From Mercurialis annua (taxonomy: Eukaryota; Streptophyta; Magnoliopsida; Malpighiales; Euphorbiaceae), in assembly GCF_937616625.2 (NCBI RefSeq), contig NC_065572.1, positions 54,795,653 through 54,859,652 on the forward strand: DNA of 64,000 nucleotides, read 5' to 3'. Shown in pieces: positions 24,225 to 33,818 of this stretch. Within the stretch, counting starts at the first letter, position 1. Each line of letters starts with the position of its first letter. The translations under genes and the position numbers were made by a program. The notes under the pieces were generated by a model. The model had not been told where the DNA came from, searched no databases, and was given only the letters and a program-made list of their open reading frames with translations.

Positions 24225-26310
24225 CTAGTCCCGATATAGCTGGGTCACCGCTTTTATCTTGTCGGTGTCAAATATTACGGAGGGCATAATTACTTCCCTT
24301 ATATTCATCACCTCTTGCCTTCGCCTTTTCCTTATGGAGGAGCTGTTGCAATCTCCCATATTGATCATGTGTATGGTTCCCAAGATCTTACTAGGTATTT
24401 CTTCTTTGTTTTCTTTTGTTTTGTCATCTCTATACCTCTTCTCGCCATGGTGATCATCACTTCCTCCTTTCCTTCTTGGAGACAATTTTTAAGTTTGCTA
24501 GATTTAATCATCCTCTCTATCTCCACCTTGCGGTCTCTGCATTCTTTAGTATCGTGTTCGTGATCCCCATGGAATTTGTAGTATCGTTTAGTATCTCTAT
24601 CTTTGGCTCTTAGCTTTGGTGGCCATCTCACGTTCTTGTTATTTTCCTTAATCCACATTAGTAAGTTAGTTCTTTTTGCGTTGAATTTTGTGAAGTTTTC
24701 ATCATCTCTTGAATCGTGCTTGCTCTCGTACCTGTTGTATGGGGCGAAATGCATGTTTTCACTGTGATGGGGCCTCTCTTTGTTTATAAATCTCGATTTG
24801 TCTTTTGATTTGTCTGCTTTAGCTTCCTTTTCCTTGGCCTCTTTCCCTCGTAGGGCTCTTTTTCCTTCATCAAGTTTGAAATACTTCTGGGCGATGCCCA
24901 TTAGGTTAGAAAATAAGGTCGGCTTGCTAATCAGTAGCTTGTCAATTAATATCTAGAATCTCATTCCTTCTCTTAAGACTTCCACGGCGATGTCGACATT
25001 GAGTTTGTCAATTTTCATGGCCACTTAGTTGAATATTTCAAAATAGCTTCTCAAGGTCTCGCCCTCCTTTTGAATACAGCTTTGTAGGATGCCGGTAGTA
25101 GTTTTTGTTGGTATGTTGATGAGGTATATATTGAGGAATTTTGTTGATAGGGCTGTGAATTGTTTGATCGATCTCGACTTGAGCTTATTGTACCACCATT
25201 AGGCTATCCCAGTTAGGGTGGTAGGAGTAACTCCCCATGGAATGGCGTCTGAAATTCTTAGGAGTCCCATTGTTGCCAAGAATCTTGATGTATGATCCCT
25301 TGGATCGCCTTCGTCGTTGAAAGTTGGTAAGATTGGTAACTTCATGTTGTACGGAATGGCTTCCTCATTGATTTCAGCGGACAAGGGCGTATATTTTGGT
25401 CTCAGATTGTGGATGTCTAATTCCTCATCTTTGAGATTTTTCAATGCTTTGGCTATTTTTTTTTGTCCAAGTCTTCTTCAGCTACATACGTTGTCTTACC
25501 CCGAGGTTGGGATCTGTAGGACTCGTCTTCCCCTTCTTCTTGAGCTTTCTTTTTGAATTGTGTTTTTTAGGGTTCCTTTTCTATTTCTTTCTCCTATCGT
25601 TTGCTCCTTTTTGGGTTTTTTCCTCATCAACCTCTCCAATTTCTTCTTTGTATTTTTATTTTGTTCTTCCCCTCTATCATTTCTTCTGGAATTGTGCATA
25701 TTTCCCATCTCCTCCTATTCTTCTTCTCCGCCTCGTGACGGATTCCGTTCCGGTGTTGTGCCCCCAATGTTGGCGTTTTTCCCTGGAGTTCTTGCCCCTA
25801 CTTCTTTTTATCGCCCGTGACGATGTGGGGGTGGTGGCTTGAAATGATTTCTTTGGAGGTTCAGACTTTCCACATGTTCGTCTGCCGACCTCTTTGCTTC
25901 TTCAACTATTTTGTCCAAATTGGCTTGGAATTGTTCCAACATCTTGGCTAGCCTTTGGTGGTATACTTCTGGCAAGACTGGTGTGGGGTGACCTCTAGTG
26001 TTTCTCCTGTGCCATCTAGAGATGAGAAAGAGATGGGGTTAGATCCTCTTATGGGCTGTGTTCGATACCCAGGTGTGAAATTTACTAGGTCCAAAGTTGA
26101 GCCCCCTGTTGTGGTGGAATTTTCGGCTGCCATAGAAGTGCTTTCCCCCTATTGGCTAGGTTGGTCACCTCTAAGTTCTTGGGAGCCATAGGCTGCTTAT
26201 TTTTCGGACCTGCTAGTTGCTTGTCTTTTGAGTTAGTCCCACTAGAACTCATCATTCAATAAAATTTGTTTGAGTTTAGAAAAAGCTTCTTCTGATTTGA
26301 AGTTCTCAAG
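24225..26310 (-). pseudogene. Tat/Retand-type Ty3-gypsy gag, degenerate
   Basis: Gag of a minus-strand gypsy element, read from high to low coordinates. The N-terminal part is at 26133-25948. The structural gag segment is at 25444-25199, with PLSAEINEEAIPYNMKLP then DPRDHTSRF and a tryptophan near the end. The C-terminal part is at 24901-24365, with a lysine-rich stretch and the CHCC-like signature RYYKFHGDHEHDTKEC. The reading then moves by a frameshift at a lysine tract into 24485-24225, which is the linker before protease. Several stops interrupt the reading. Protease, RT and integrase are absent because the element is cut off at the element B junction. The primer site and 5' LTR follow in proper order at 26316-26936. 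Confidence 0.75.
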
Positions 26311-26315
26311 GTTTT

Positions 26316-26331
26316 CCCATAGACGGCGCCA
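26316..26331 (-). other. Primer binding site of the Tat-type gypsy element
   Basis: On the minus strand TGGCGCCGTCTATGGG begins two bases after the LTR end. It starts with TGG (complement of the tRNA CCA end) and matches the TGGCGCCGT-type site typical of plant Tat/Athila elements. Confidence 0.75.
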
Positions 26332-26333
26332 GT

Positions 26334-26936
26334 TGATGGAGTGTGGTCTATAGAGCAGTGGCTAACCTGCAAAACAGAATAGACAGTTAGTCGGATGGTG
26401 GTTGTCCGATTAACTATCTAATGTTAAAGTCAGTAATGGTTTAGAGAGAGCTTGTGCGTAATCATTCAGTTGTGTTTGTAGGCATATCGTTGGTCCTTAT
26501 ATAGTAGTAAGAGGCGAATGCCTAGTTGAGTTGGATTAGGAATGTGATTTCCTAGATCTGGATACTTCCTTATCAGATAAGTCCTATTTAGGAATAGATT
26601 ACTAAATAAGAATGTACTCTTGAATAGGAGATAGAATCTAATTAAGATCTAATCGAGATATTTTTGCGAGATCAATGGGATTCATATTTGTTAGAATATT
26701 CTGAGGATCTTTGATCTTCGTACGCCATCGTGGAATTCTGAAAAAGAGCGCTTCATCCGAGGTTATAGGCGGTAACGAATCTTAAGGGGTTGTATCCGAT
26801 GTCTTTTATATTTCTGACTATTTATTAGAAAGGGTTTGTTCAGGGATTCGATAAAGATTTGGTTGGGCGAGTCCTCCGATCCTCCTCTATGGTGAAACTC
26901 GATGTGACTAAATGTTCTAGAAGTCGGTTTCCATCA
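26334..26936 (-). mobile_element. 5' LTR of the Tat-type gypsy element (603 bp)
   Basis: It is bounded by the inverted ends TGATGGA (26334-26340) and TCCATCA (26930-26936), giving TG...CA on both strands. The primer site and gag lie immediately inside. No second LTR copy is in the window. Confidence 0.7.
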
Positions 26937-27302
26937 CTTATCCAAAATTGGAAGTAAATTGATTCGGAAAAGAAAACATTAGAATTCTTAAATCATATAT
27001 TAGAGATATTTAGGTTTATAAATTTAAATTTAGATTAAAATGAGGAGATTGGATAAAAGAAATTAATAGAAAATTTAATATAAACTTAATAAATAATCTT
27101 TAATTTGGAGATTTTCCTCATAACTAAAATTGGTCAAACACATCTTTAAATTCATGTATTCTTCATATTTGTTTTTCAAAAAGTTCCTCTAGTTCAGTTT
27201 GACATTTTGGAGATCTCTTAAATTTGAGTTTCACTGTTATTATACCCATTTTATGGATATAATTTGGAAGTGTGCTACGCTCTCCATCATTTAAAGTGTG
27301 AA
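26937..27302. other. Unassigned AT-rich spacer
   Basis: There is no open frame or repeat structure of note between the gypsy LTR and the Mutator-like element. Confidence 0.35.
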
Positions 27303-27479
27303 AAAAATATAGGCCAAAACACATATTTCAATCCCTACATTATAATTTTTTTTCAGAATGGCTCCCTATATTTAAAAAGTGTAAAACATTTCCTTACACT
27401 ATCAGGAACCTCTACTTTAAGTCCATATGCCACATGGAGTTAACAGAACATTGACGGTGTTTAATTATTGACGGAAACG

Positions 27480-27961
27480 TATGCATGTCATTAAAAAAAC
27501 AAGAAAAATGACATGAAAATTGCTTAGGTGGAATTACACATAAATACCATCCACATTAGCAAGTTCAACCTGAGTTTGGTACGAAAGTAAAAATTCTTTA
27601 TTTTTTTTTACCGAACAAGAGCAAAAAGTTCTTGTTCAAACTGATAAGGATCCACTTCCTCAGGCGGCTGCACTTTTCTGGCGTTGAATTATCGCCTCCA
27701 CTTCTAATACAGACTCTAATAATTTTCTTAGTTCAAAACAATTCATACAAATCAGCTCCTTTTGTTAGTACTAATTAACGTCAGCGATGGCCGTGATACA
27801 ATGCCGCCGCTGTCATTACAGTCATCATTACTTATCGACACTCACAGCTTTAACTTTCTTGCTATTTTTCTACCCTCATCTGCAACTATTTCTCAAAAAG
27901 GACAAAAACTTCAAACAGAAGTAGCAAAGAACCAAAAACACAAAAGAAAAGATAGAAACTT
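27480..27961. other. MULE-1 interior, left part
   Basis: No recognised gene. The open frame 27762-28061 has no known domain and runs into a MITE end. Captured host sequence is possible but cannot be shown here. Confidence 0.35.
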
Positions 27962-28378
27962 GAGCAAATTACTTTATGACCCCTCACGTTTTTATAATTC
28001 ACAGTTTGGTAGCTCTTGTTTGAAAATCAAACGACTTGATACTTTAATTTTAATTTTATAAACTATAAGGACCTTCTGTTAAATATAGGTACCAAACCGT
28101 TAACGGAATGAAACGTGAGCTACCACATCATTTGCAAATTGTTCGAAAATGAGGTACCAAATTGTTAAAATAATTAAAAGTGGGGATCAAATCGTTTATA
28201 AAATTGAAACTAAGGTATCAAGTCGTTTGAAAGTAAATTTCAAATTAATAACGGAACTAATAGAAGGGCCTAATAGTTTGAAAAATCCAAATTGAAATAC
28301 CAAATTTTTTTATTTTTAAATAAGGGGTATCAAACTGTGAATTATAACAAACATGGGGAGTCTTAGTATAATTTGCTC
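27962..28378. mobile_element. MITE with about 50-bp inverted ends
   Basis: The left end GAGCAAATTACTTTATGACC, then TTATAATTCACAGTTTGGTA, is matched on the opposite strand by the right end (28320-28378). The interior contains repeated phrases such as GGTACCAAA and TCAAATCGTTT. The flanks share TTGA, but the duplication is not clean, so the superfamily is left open. Confidence 0.65.
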
Positions 28379-28632
28379 TTGAAACTCTGTAACCAGATAT
28401 GAATTAAAAGGAAAGCTATAAACTTACTTTGAAATTGCACATAATCTCAAATGGATATGTTCAGTTCCACCTAATTTCACTTTAGAATAAAACATCTGCA
28501 GCAAAAAAATCCATAAATGAACAAACAAAAATTCTTAAAAGCTAGTGACAAGACAAAGACAAACAAAGATTATAACATTTTTAATGATAAAGATTTAGAC
28601 TTTTCTGGTTTAATTAAGGATGTATAAAAAAA

Positions 28633-29383
28633 TGTTAGATAATGCAAATAATTATACGAGTCATGAAATATGCCAAATATAATTACAGTAGAAAAATTTC
28701 CAAAAATGATTGGAGGGTTACGAGCGGACCACTTAAGTACCAACCTCCTTAAACAGAATTTTAACTATATATAATTAACCGCATAATACGACTTGTTAGA
28801 TTTTGCATAACAAGACATCATTAACGTAAACACTAAGGATCTTTAAAACTAATTAATTTTATAATACCGTAAATAAATATTGATAGAAAACTTACTTGAA
28901 TTTTCAAGAAGAATATTGCTTGGAGCCATTAACGAGAAATTGATTTCTCTCCCTTAACCCTTTAGTTTTTTTTATCACACTCTTTAGATGGAGTTAAAGA
29001 TGTGTTTTTGGTGTGTTAGAGAGAGGACCTATTTCCATTCTATTTATAGATATTTCAATTCAATTGGGTACGTCCATCACGTAACTAAATCAATGGTTGA
29101 GATTAATCCACCTAATTAATTTTGATTAATCTAATTGGACCATAAATATGTGTCAATTAGTAGTTTAATTGCATGACATATTAATGCATACTAATTCATA
29201 GTATGTAGACACCTTAGTCCATAATGTGTCAAATATACATCGTGACACCTTAATCAATTATATGTCAACATATACGTTGTATACTTGACATTTAATCTAA
29301 AATGTGTCAAGTTATACAATATACATTTAACACTTAATAATTAATTTGTGTCATACGCTAATATTTTCATAATTTTTCTAACA
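28633..29383 (-). repeat. 3' LTR of the outer copia
   Basis: TGTTAGATAATGC ... TTTTTCTAACA (751 bp). It aligns along its length with 53216-53946, with about 8% differences by eye. It contains several copies of a GTGTCAAGT/GACACCTTA-type phrase near 29190-29340. Confidence 0.88.
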
Positions 29384-29394
29384 TTCTCCTACTT
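29384..29394 (-). other. Polypurine tract of the outer copia
   Basis: On the minus strand AAGTAGGAGAA directly precedes the TG of the 3' LTR. Confidence 0.75.
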
Positions 29395-29706
29395 CGTCCG
29401 ATTAAAATTAATAAAAATCTTATTGTATTCATAATGATTAATCTCTTCATGATTTTATCATAAATATAATATGAAAATTGTTCAGTGTGAGTATGTGGCG
29501 ATTATGTCCTATTTAATCGAACACTTAAAATTTGCTATATCATATCGATACTTAAACATTCTAAATGTCATAATGATCCATGATAATGTCAAATGACTGA
29601 CTTTCTTGTTTATCGTTTAAATCATTAGTGTATACTAACATAAGAAACAAGAAATTCTAAAAGTATATCAGAAACACATAATAAAGCTCAGAGTGTTATT
29701 ACATAA

Positions 29707-30308
29707 TCAATTATCCTCATCATCATTACAAGCAAGACCCATCTTTAGAACATGTTCATTAAATAATTTTGGTTGTAGGCCTTTCGTTAAAGGATCCGCA
29801 ATCATAAATTCAATACTAATGTGCTGAATAAACACTCTTTGTTTCTGAATCTCCTCTTTAACAACAAAATAATTTAGTTTCATATGTTTGGAACCTTTCG
29901 AGTATTTGTCATTTTTAGAGAAGAACACTGCTGCAGAATTATCACAATAAATTTTCAGCGGCTTGGTAATGGTGTCGACAACCCCAAGTTCTAAAATAAA
30001 GTCTCGCATCCATGATGCATGAATTGTAGCTTCAAAACATGCTACAAATTCTGCTTTGATAGTGGATGAAGCAATGATAGTTTGTTTTTCACTTTTCCAC
30101 GATACTGCTGCTTCTGCTAAAAGAAACACATAACCAAATGTGGACTTTCTATTATCAACGCATCCAGCAAAATCTGAATCTGAATATCCAATCAACTCCA
30201 GTTCATCACATCTTTTATATGCGAGCATATAATTCTTTGTTCCTTGTAGATATCGTAATACTTTCTTTGCAGCTTTACAATGATCAAGTCTAGGATTACT
30301 TTGATACC
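29707..30308 (-). pseudogene. RNase H end of the outer copia pol
   Basis: Copia RNase H: GYSDSDFAGCVDNRKSTFGY with the metal-binding acidic residues, later YCDNSAAVFFSKNDKYSKGS and the C-terminal IADPLTKGL. The upstream part reads LDHCKAAKKVLRYLQGT and stops at the LTR insertion border (30314), continuing beyond it at 36336. The reading is open for 173 aa to the natural stop, so this is the best preserved piece of the outer element. Confidence 0.88.
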
Positions 30309-30313
30309 TGCCT

Positions 30314-32819
30314 TGTAATACCCCGTAAATTTAAATGACTATATTATACCATGTAAGGAATAATTTATAGGATCGGGAGAACGTAAATTAAATTTGAGGA
30401 TAAATTTAATTTATAGTATCTTCGGAAATATGAAATAGTTATAGAAGTTCAAAATATTAAATTTGGATATTTATATTTTAACTAACGGGAATTAAGAAAT
30501 GATAATAAATTAACATCAAATAATTTATAAGTCCCGTGTGAATATTTTTGGAGTCAATATTCAGGGAATATTTTTAGGAAGTTATCCCTAAAATTTTATA
30601 GAACTTGGAGATAGAAATTTTATTAAGTGGGTCTAATTTAAACCCTAACAAATCTAAAATAATTTATTAAAAATAAAATATAGGTCCCGTGAGAATAAAA
30701 ATTGTGTTTTTATTCTAATTACGAATTATGAAATTCATGGTTAAAATTTCATAAAATTCGGAGTTCGTTGTCTGTTTTAGTTACGGACGATTATTTAAGA
30801 ATTTGGGTTAAAGTAACGCGTGAATACCTAGGGGCTAGTTTGGCTTTTAGCCAAACTATATATATCAATGTTTCAAATGAACATTTCAAATGTTCAGAAA
30901 CAGAAGAAGCTTAGGGTTTTTAAGCTTCAGAGATGGCGAAGCTAGGGTTCGACGATTTTCGATTCGTTTCTCGTTTCTAACTCGAATTTCTTTAGTAATT
31001 CGCTAGTAATTGAGGTAATAATCGTTAATTTGTATTCGGTTATTTAAAAAATGGATTATATTTGAGCTTTAAACAGTTGCCGTATCGAATCGAACATATA
31101 CGTATTGATTTTATGTTTCGATTGCAGGATTAGATAGATTGGAGTGTGAATTAGTGTTTGGGATCAAAAATAGGCGTTTAAGCACGTCGAAAAGCTCGGG
31201 AAACTGAATTTCCCGGAGCTGTGTATGTGGTGCACGAACGTGCACTTGCTGTGCACGAACGTGCACCAGCAGAAGTGCACGAACGTGCACCAGCAGAAGT
31301 GCACGAACGTGCACCAGCAGAAGTGCACGAACGTGCACCAGCAGAAGTGCACGAACGTGCACTACAATAGTGCACGAACGTGCACCAGCATAGTGCGCGA
31401 ATGTGCACCCAAAGTGCGCGAACGTGCATCACAGTAGTGATGCACGAACATGCACAAGGATGCACGAACGTGAATACGGACAGTGTTTCAGCTTCTAGTT
31501 TTAAAGTTTGAGTTTTACGAACCGTAAACGTAAACGAGGATGTTCGGAAAGTTAAACAAGGTGTTTAACGCTGAGTCGAGTTTGGATTTGTATTTGTTTA
31601 AGTCTATAAGATTTGCGATACGAGTATAGTTAGAGATTCGATGTTGGGTCATGTTTTGATGTTTGATTCATAATTAGATCCAAGGAGTAGTCGATCTACC
31701 GAGTCAGAACACTAGGGTGTTTGGCTAGTGGACTGTCAAGAGCATACGCTTTGGGGGATACCGGTTTTGTGAGTTTACTTTGTGGTTTTTACTTTTGAGT
31801 ATTTATATTTAAACTGTTTTAAATAACAAGTCGTACTAATATAAACTTAGCCAAGATAGATCCATTGGAACGAGCTACCTATTGGGCGGCAATAGGGTTG
31901 CGTGATCACCGACACTGATTTCTAGATGTACTTCTGCCAAGGTATAGAGGTATGTTTGTCGTATTAAGTGATTGGGAAAGTAGATGCCTGACTTCACGGG
32001 TAAATCCTGAGACGTAATACGGTTACGGTCGCGGGCCAAACCGCGATGGCAGTTTCTGATTACAGTCCATGTACCAAAGATACAGAAGTGGACGGCAGTG
32101 ATTCAGTTCACGATCCTTATTTTGTTGGTCTTAGGCTCGTAAGTCCAGTTTGTCTGTTAGGACGGTTGTGGACTAGGGTTTCATATGGATCGGCAAATTG
32201 ATAATATTTTATATATAAGAATGTTTTATATATATGCAATTTGAATATTCAATTGTAAATGTGCAGACTCACTCAAAAATATTTATATATCTGACCCTCC
32301 CCATTGTTCACCTTTCAGGTTATGAAGTACGAGGTCGTACTTCCATAGTAATTTCGGAAGTCGTCGTCTGTATCAGTAGAGCTGCAAGTAGTTGGGTACC
32401 GGGAAGTCTGTCTTTCTGTTTACAGTAGTTCAGCCTGTTTTAGTAAACTCTTATTTGAACTACTGTATAAGATATATGTTTTAAAAAGCTGCGTGTTTTC
32501 TAAAATGCTTGGACCAGTAGTTTGAGAGACACATTGGTTATATGGTTATAGCATTTTAGCATTGTATTGGAAACAGAGCAGGTACGTCATGAGAGATTGA
32601 TGTTTGCGCTCTAGTTCCTTGAAATATTATAATGGTTTTTTAATCGCGTTTTCAATAAAGGTTTTAAAGTGTTTCCGCAAAGAGGTTGCGAATCTTTTCA
32701 TGTTTTTAACGCGAAAAATTTGTAAAGGTTTTTAGGCTTGCTACGGTTTTCGGAGCAACCACTCCCATTCTCTAGCGCCGGTTTCGGCTCGAGTTTCGGG
32801 TGGAAATTGGGTCGGAAAA
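30314..32819 (+). repeat. 5' LTR of the non-autonomous element
   Basis: 2.5 kb, with a palindrome array at 31227-31480, the conserved stem-loop at 31878-31896 and the family 3' end with CTAGCGCCGGT. The frames on both strands at 31111-31465 are produced by the array and are not genes. Confidence 0.9.
31227..31480. repeat. Palindrome array, first LTR copy
   Basis: About eleven units of the dyad GTGCACGAACGTGCAC (7-base arms around AA), mostly at 22-24 base spacing and separated by CAGCAGAA, TACAATA or CCAAA. Roughly seven units are perfect; the last ones carry changes such as GCGCGAATGTGCAC. Confidence 0.9.
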
Positions 32820-32822
32820 ACT

Positions 32823-32832
32823 TGGTATCAGA
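32823..32832 (+). other. Primer binding site of the non-autonomous element
   Basis: TGGTATCAGA three bases after the first LTR is the common plant initiator tRNA-Met primer site, shortened at its 3' side (ATTAATGG follows instead of GC). Confidence 0.8.
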
Positions 32833-33239
32833 TTAATGGTTTAGATTCTTAGGCAATTGTTGATACATGATTTTGGAATATGGGGTATGTGTCATAGGAA
32901 CTACTGCAGCACATAGGATTTGAGTAATGTCTCTTGCACATATTCTTATGTTTCGTAGGTTCTCGGCCTTTTCTTTTTGGGATATAAGACTGCGATATAT
33001 GCGTGTGATCTAGATGACTCGATATCGATGCTTGAATATCAAGCATGGAAACAACGTGAAGACACTGTCAAAGTCATTCGATATTAGTACAAGAAGGCGA
33101 TTGATAGAAAAGTATGAATTCAGAGAAGTGGAGTAGTTGTGGAGGAAATATTACTAGTTACAGAGTTTAGGGTCAGGAGGAAACTTACAAAATCAAATGA
33201 CATAACCTTTTATGGTTATTCATTTAAATAATTTTAAAA

Positions 33240-33289
33240 GCATAATTGTGCCTAGACATGAGACGTCATCATCCTATGCACAATTATGC
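33240..33289 (+). repeat. Interior inverted repeat, 12-bp arms
   Basis: GCATAATTGTGC (33240-33251) and GCACAATTATGC (33278-33289) are perfect inverted arms with a 26-base loop. Related arms occur in the interiors of elements A and B. Confidence 0.8.
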
Positions 33290-33805
33290 AGATGTTTAAA
33301 AAAATGAATTTAAATGATTTTGAAAATGTGCATGCAAGTGATTGAAATGTTTTGAACAAATTTGTTTTATTGTAAGTATATCTAGACCAGAACTCTGTAA
33401 CAAAAGTAAATACTCGAGGTCAAGTTGTAAGTGATCCTCGAGGAGGCAGCAGAAGAGTGTAAGAATATAAGTTGGAGAGTACAATTATGGTTAGGACGAT
33501 ATGAAACAAGTTTGAGGTGACATTTAGAAATTGATAGGGTTTAGTAAGACCCTGATATGTTTTGATTGGACCGTTGGATCAGTTTGATTTTCGAGTATGG
33601 TATTCTTGAGACGGTTACCTATAGATTAACCATTGTGATCGTCAAACGGAGATATAGATATGATTATTTGTGAAAGTTATGATTAGAAATATGTGTGAAT
33701 TTTGAAGATGAGTCAAAAGTATAAGTAACGGAAAAAGCGAGTATAGAGTTATAGACTTATTTGAGTCACGTGGTTTAGATTTGAAATTTAAGGAGGAATT
33801 TTTAT

Positions 33806-33818
33806 AAGGAGCGGAGAA
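33806..33818 (+). other. Polypurine tract of the non-autonomous element
   Basis: AAGGAGCGGAGAA lies directly before TGTAATACCCCG of the second LTR. Confidence 0.75.

Noticed and set aside
25317..25842. Plus-strand frames of 79-132 aa
   Set aside because: Antisense shadows of the minus-strand gypsy gag; the gag reading has known-family motifs, these do not.
31111..31465. Overlapping open frames on both strands and a CRISPR-like regular repeat pattern
   Set aside because: They arise from the 22-24 base palindrome array inside an LTR. The spacers are few, short and repeated, and the setting is plant retrotransposon DNA; there are no cas genes and no protein sense.
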